From: Wenzhouxiangella sp.
GTDB lineage: Bacteria; Pseudomonadota; Gammaproteobacteria; Xanthomonadales; Wenzhouxiangellaceae
Length of the DNA stretch: 6,022 bases
Assembly (NCBI GenBank): GCA_007123575.1
Contig: SKKV01000117.1
Coordinates: 1 to 6,022 of the forward strand
Direction: 5' to 3'
Notes under the pieces: model-generated
Databases searched by the model: none
Seen by the model: only the letters and a program-made list of their open reading frames with translations
What the model was told of the DNA's origin: nothing
Made by a program: the position numbers and the translations under genes
In this document: piece after piece, positions 5,332-6,022 of the stretch
Position numbering within the stretch: the first letter of the stretch is position 1
Layout: each line of letters begins with the position of its first letter

Positions 5332-6022
5332 ATGAAACTGCACTTCGACCCCAACCAGAATTACCAGCTACAAGCCATTTCAGCGGTAACTGAGCTTTTC
5401 AAAGGCCAACCGGGCGCGGACGCAGGAATCGCTCAGTTCCAGCAGGATGCCGCCACCAGCCTGCAGTTGACCGAAGTCGGTATTGCCAACCGCTGCGTGC
5501 TCACGCCTGAGCAGTGGCTGGACAATTTGCGCGCCGTGCAACTGGCCAATGAGCTGGAGCCTTGCGAGCGCCTGGAGCCGCTGGTTGACAGCGGTGGCGA
5601 GCGGGTCGGTAACTTTCCCAATTTCACCGTGGAGATGGAGACCGGCACCGGCAAAACTTACGTGTACCTGCGCACCATTCATGAGCTGCATCAGCGACAT
5701 GGTTTTTGCAAATTCGTGATCGTGGTGCCGTCGGTGGCGATCCGGGAAGGGGTACTTAAGTCGCTTAAGATCACGGCGGATCATTTTCGGCGACTTTACG
5801 ATGCCCGGCGTACCGAGTTTTCGGTCTATGACTCGGCACGGGTGCACCAGCTGCGTAACTTTGCACTTTCGGACGCTGTGCAGATTCTGGTGATCAATAT
5901 CGACGCCTTTGCCAAGGATGCCGACCCGGGTACCGCTACACGCGCGAAGGGGAACGTCATTAACCAGTTGCGCGAAACCGGCATACGGCCGATCGAGTTC
6001 ATCCAGCAAACCAACCCAATTG
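5332..6022 (+). CDS. res: type III restriction enzyme Res subunit, N-terminal part (runs off the window)
   Basis: The ATP-dependent translocase and nuclease subunit that cuts unmethylated DNA in complex with Mod. I translated it by hand from ATG 5332; 230 codons are open to the window edge with no stop. It begins KLHFDPNQNYQLQAISAV (2-19), the usual Res opening. Walker A is in FTVEMETGTGKTYVYLRTI (98-116), with K108 and T109 as nucleotide-binding residues. FVIVVPSVAIREGVLKSL (128-145) is the next helicase motif block, and ILVINIDAF (185-193) follows. The fragment ends at FIQQTNPI (223-230), just where the DEAD-like Walker B normally comes. Full Res proteins are roughly 900-1000 residues, so the rest of the helicase and the C-terminal endonuclease domain lie outside. 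Nothing seen here is broken. Confidence 0.94.
   Translation, partial: MKLHFDPNQNYQLQAISAVTELFKGQPGADAGIAQFQQDAATSLQLTEVGIANRCVLTPEQWLDNLRAVQLANELEPCERLEPLVDSGGERVGNFPNFTVEMETGTGKTYVYLRTIHELHQRHGFCKFVIVVPSVAIREGVLKSLKITADHFRRLYDARRTEFSVYDSARVHQLRNFALSDAVQILVINIDAFAKDADPGTATRAKGNVINQLRETGIRPIEFIQQTNPI

Noticed and set aside
5380..6014. Minus-strand open frames opposite res
   Set aside because: They have no recognisable domain, whereas the plus-strand frame from 5332 has Walker A and other Res motifs throughout.
1..6022. tRNA, rRNA, CRISPR arrays, insertion sequences, integrase
   Set aside because: I saw no cloverleaf, no regularly spaced repeats, and no transposase or integrase motifs in the frames I read.

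Overview
This 6,022-base window looks like a chromosomal segment of a proteobacterium, most likely a gammaproteobacterium. Hand counts in ordinary coding stretches give about 60% G+C. RlmJ and YbiR are both best known from gammaproteobacteria. No genus can be named from the sequence alone.

The left end (1 to about 1630) is core chromosome. On the minus strand lies rlmJ, a 23S rRNA adenine methyltransferase. Diverging from it on the plus strand is a YbiR-like anion permease. That permease keeps its family motifs up to about residue 237, then changes to 15 unrelated residues and a stop, and roughly the last third of the protein is missing. The break at about 1629-1635 coincides with a sharp drop in G+C (about 39% over 1631-1700).

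Everything after the break, on the plus strand to the window end, reads as one accessory module of defence or conflict genes. In order these are: a self-inhibited Fic-domain AMP-transferase with a C-terminal winged helix (1717-2793); a ribbon-helix-helix antitoxin (2837-3106) with a RelE/ParE-type toxin (3114-3374); and a type III restriction-modification system, complete Mod (3432-5321) followed by the N-terminal 230 residues of Res (5332 to beyond 6022). The fic gene and the toxin-antitoxin pair each have a plausible sigma70-type promoter just upstream. The 57-base gap before mod shows neither a convincing promoter nor a terminator, and Res starts 10 bases after Mod with a Shine-Dalgarno overlapping the mod stop. 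Mod and Res, and perhaps the toxin-antitoxin pair too, are probably on one transcript.

Mod methylates adenine in a short asymmetric site and Res cuts unmodified DNA in complex with Mod. The toxin-antitoxin pair and Fic may add abortive or addictive layers, but that link is inference from position. The middle of mod (about 4081-4620), which corresponds to the target-recognition region, falls to about 48% G+C between flanks of about 60%. This points to a swapped-in specificity domain. All families here are known. The points most worth a second look are the broken permease, the inverted repeat over the fic promoter, and the mosaic mod.
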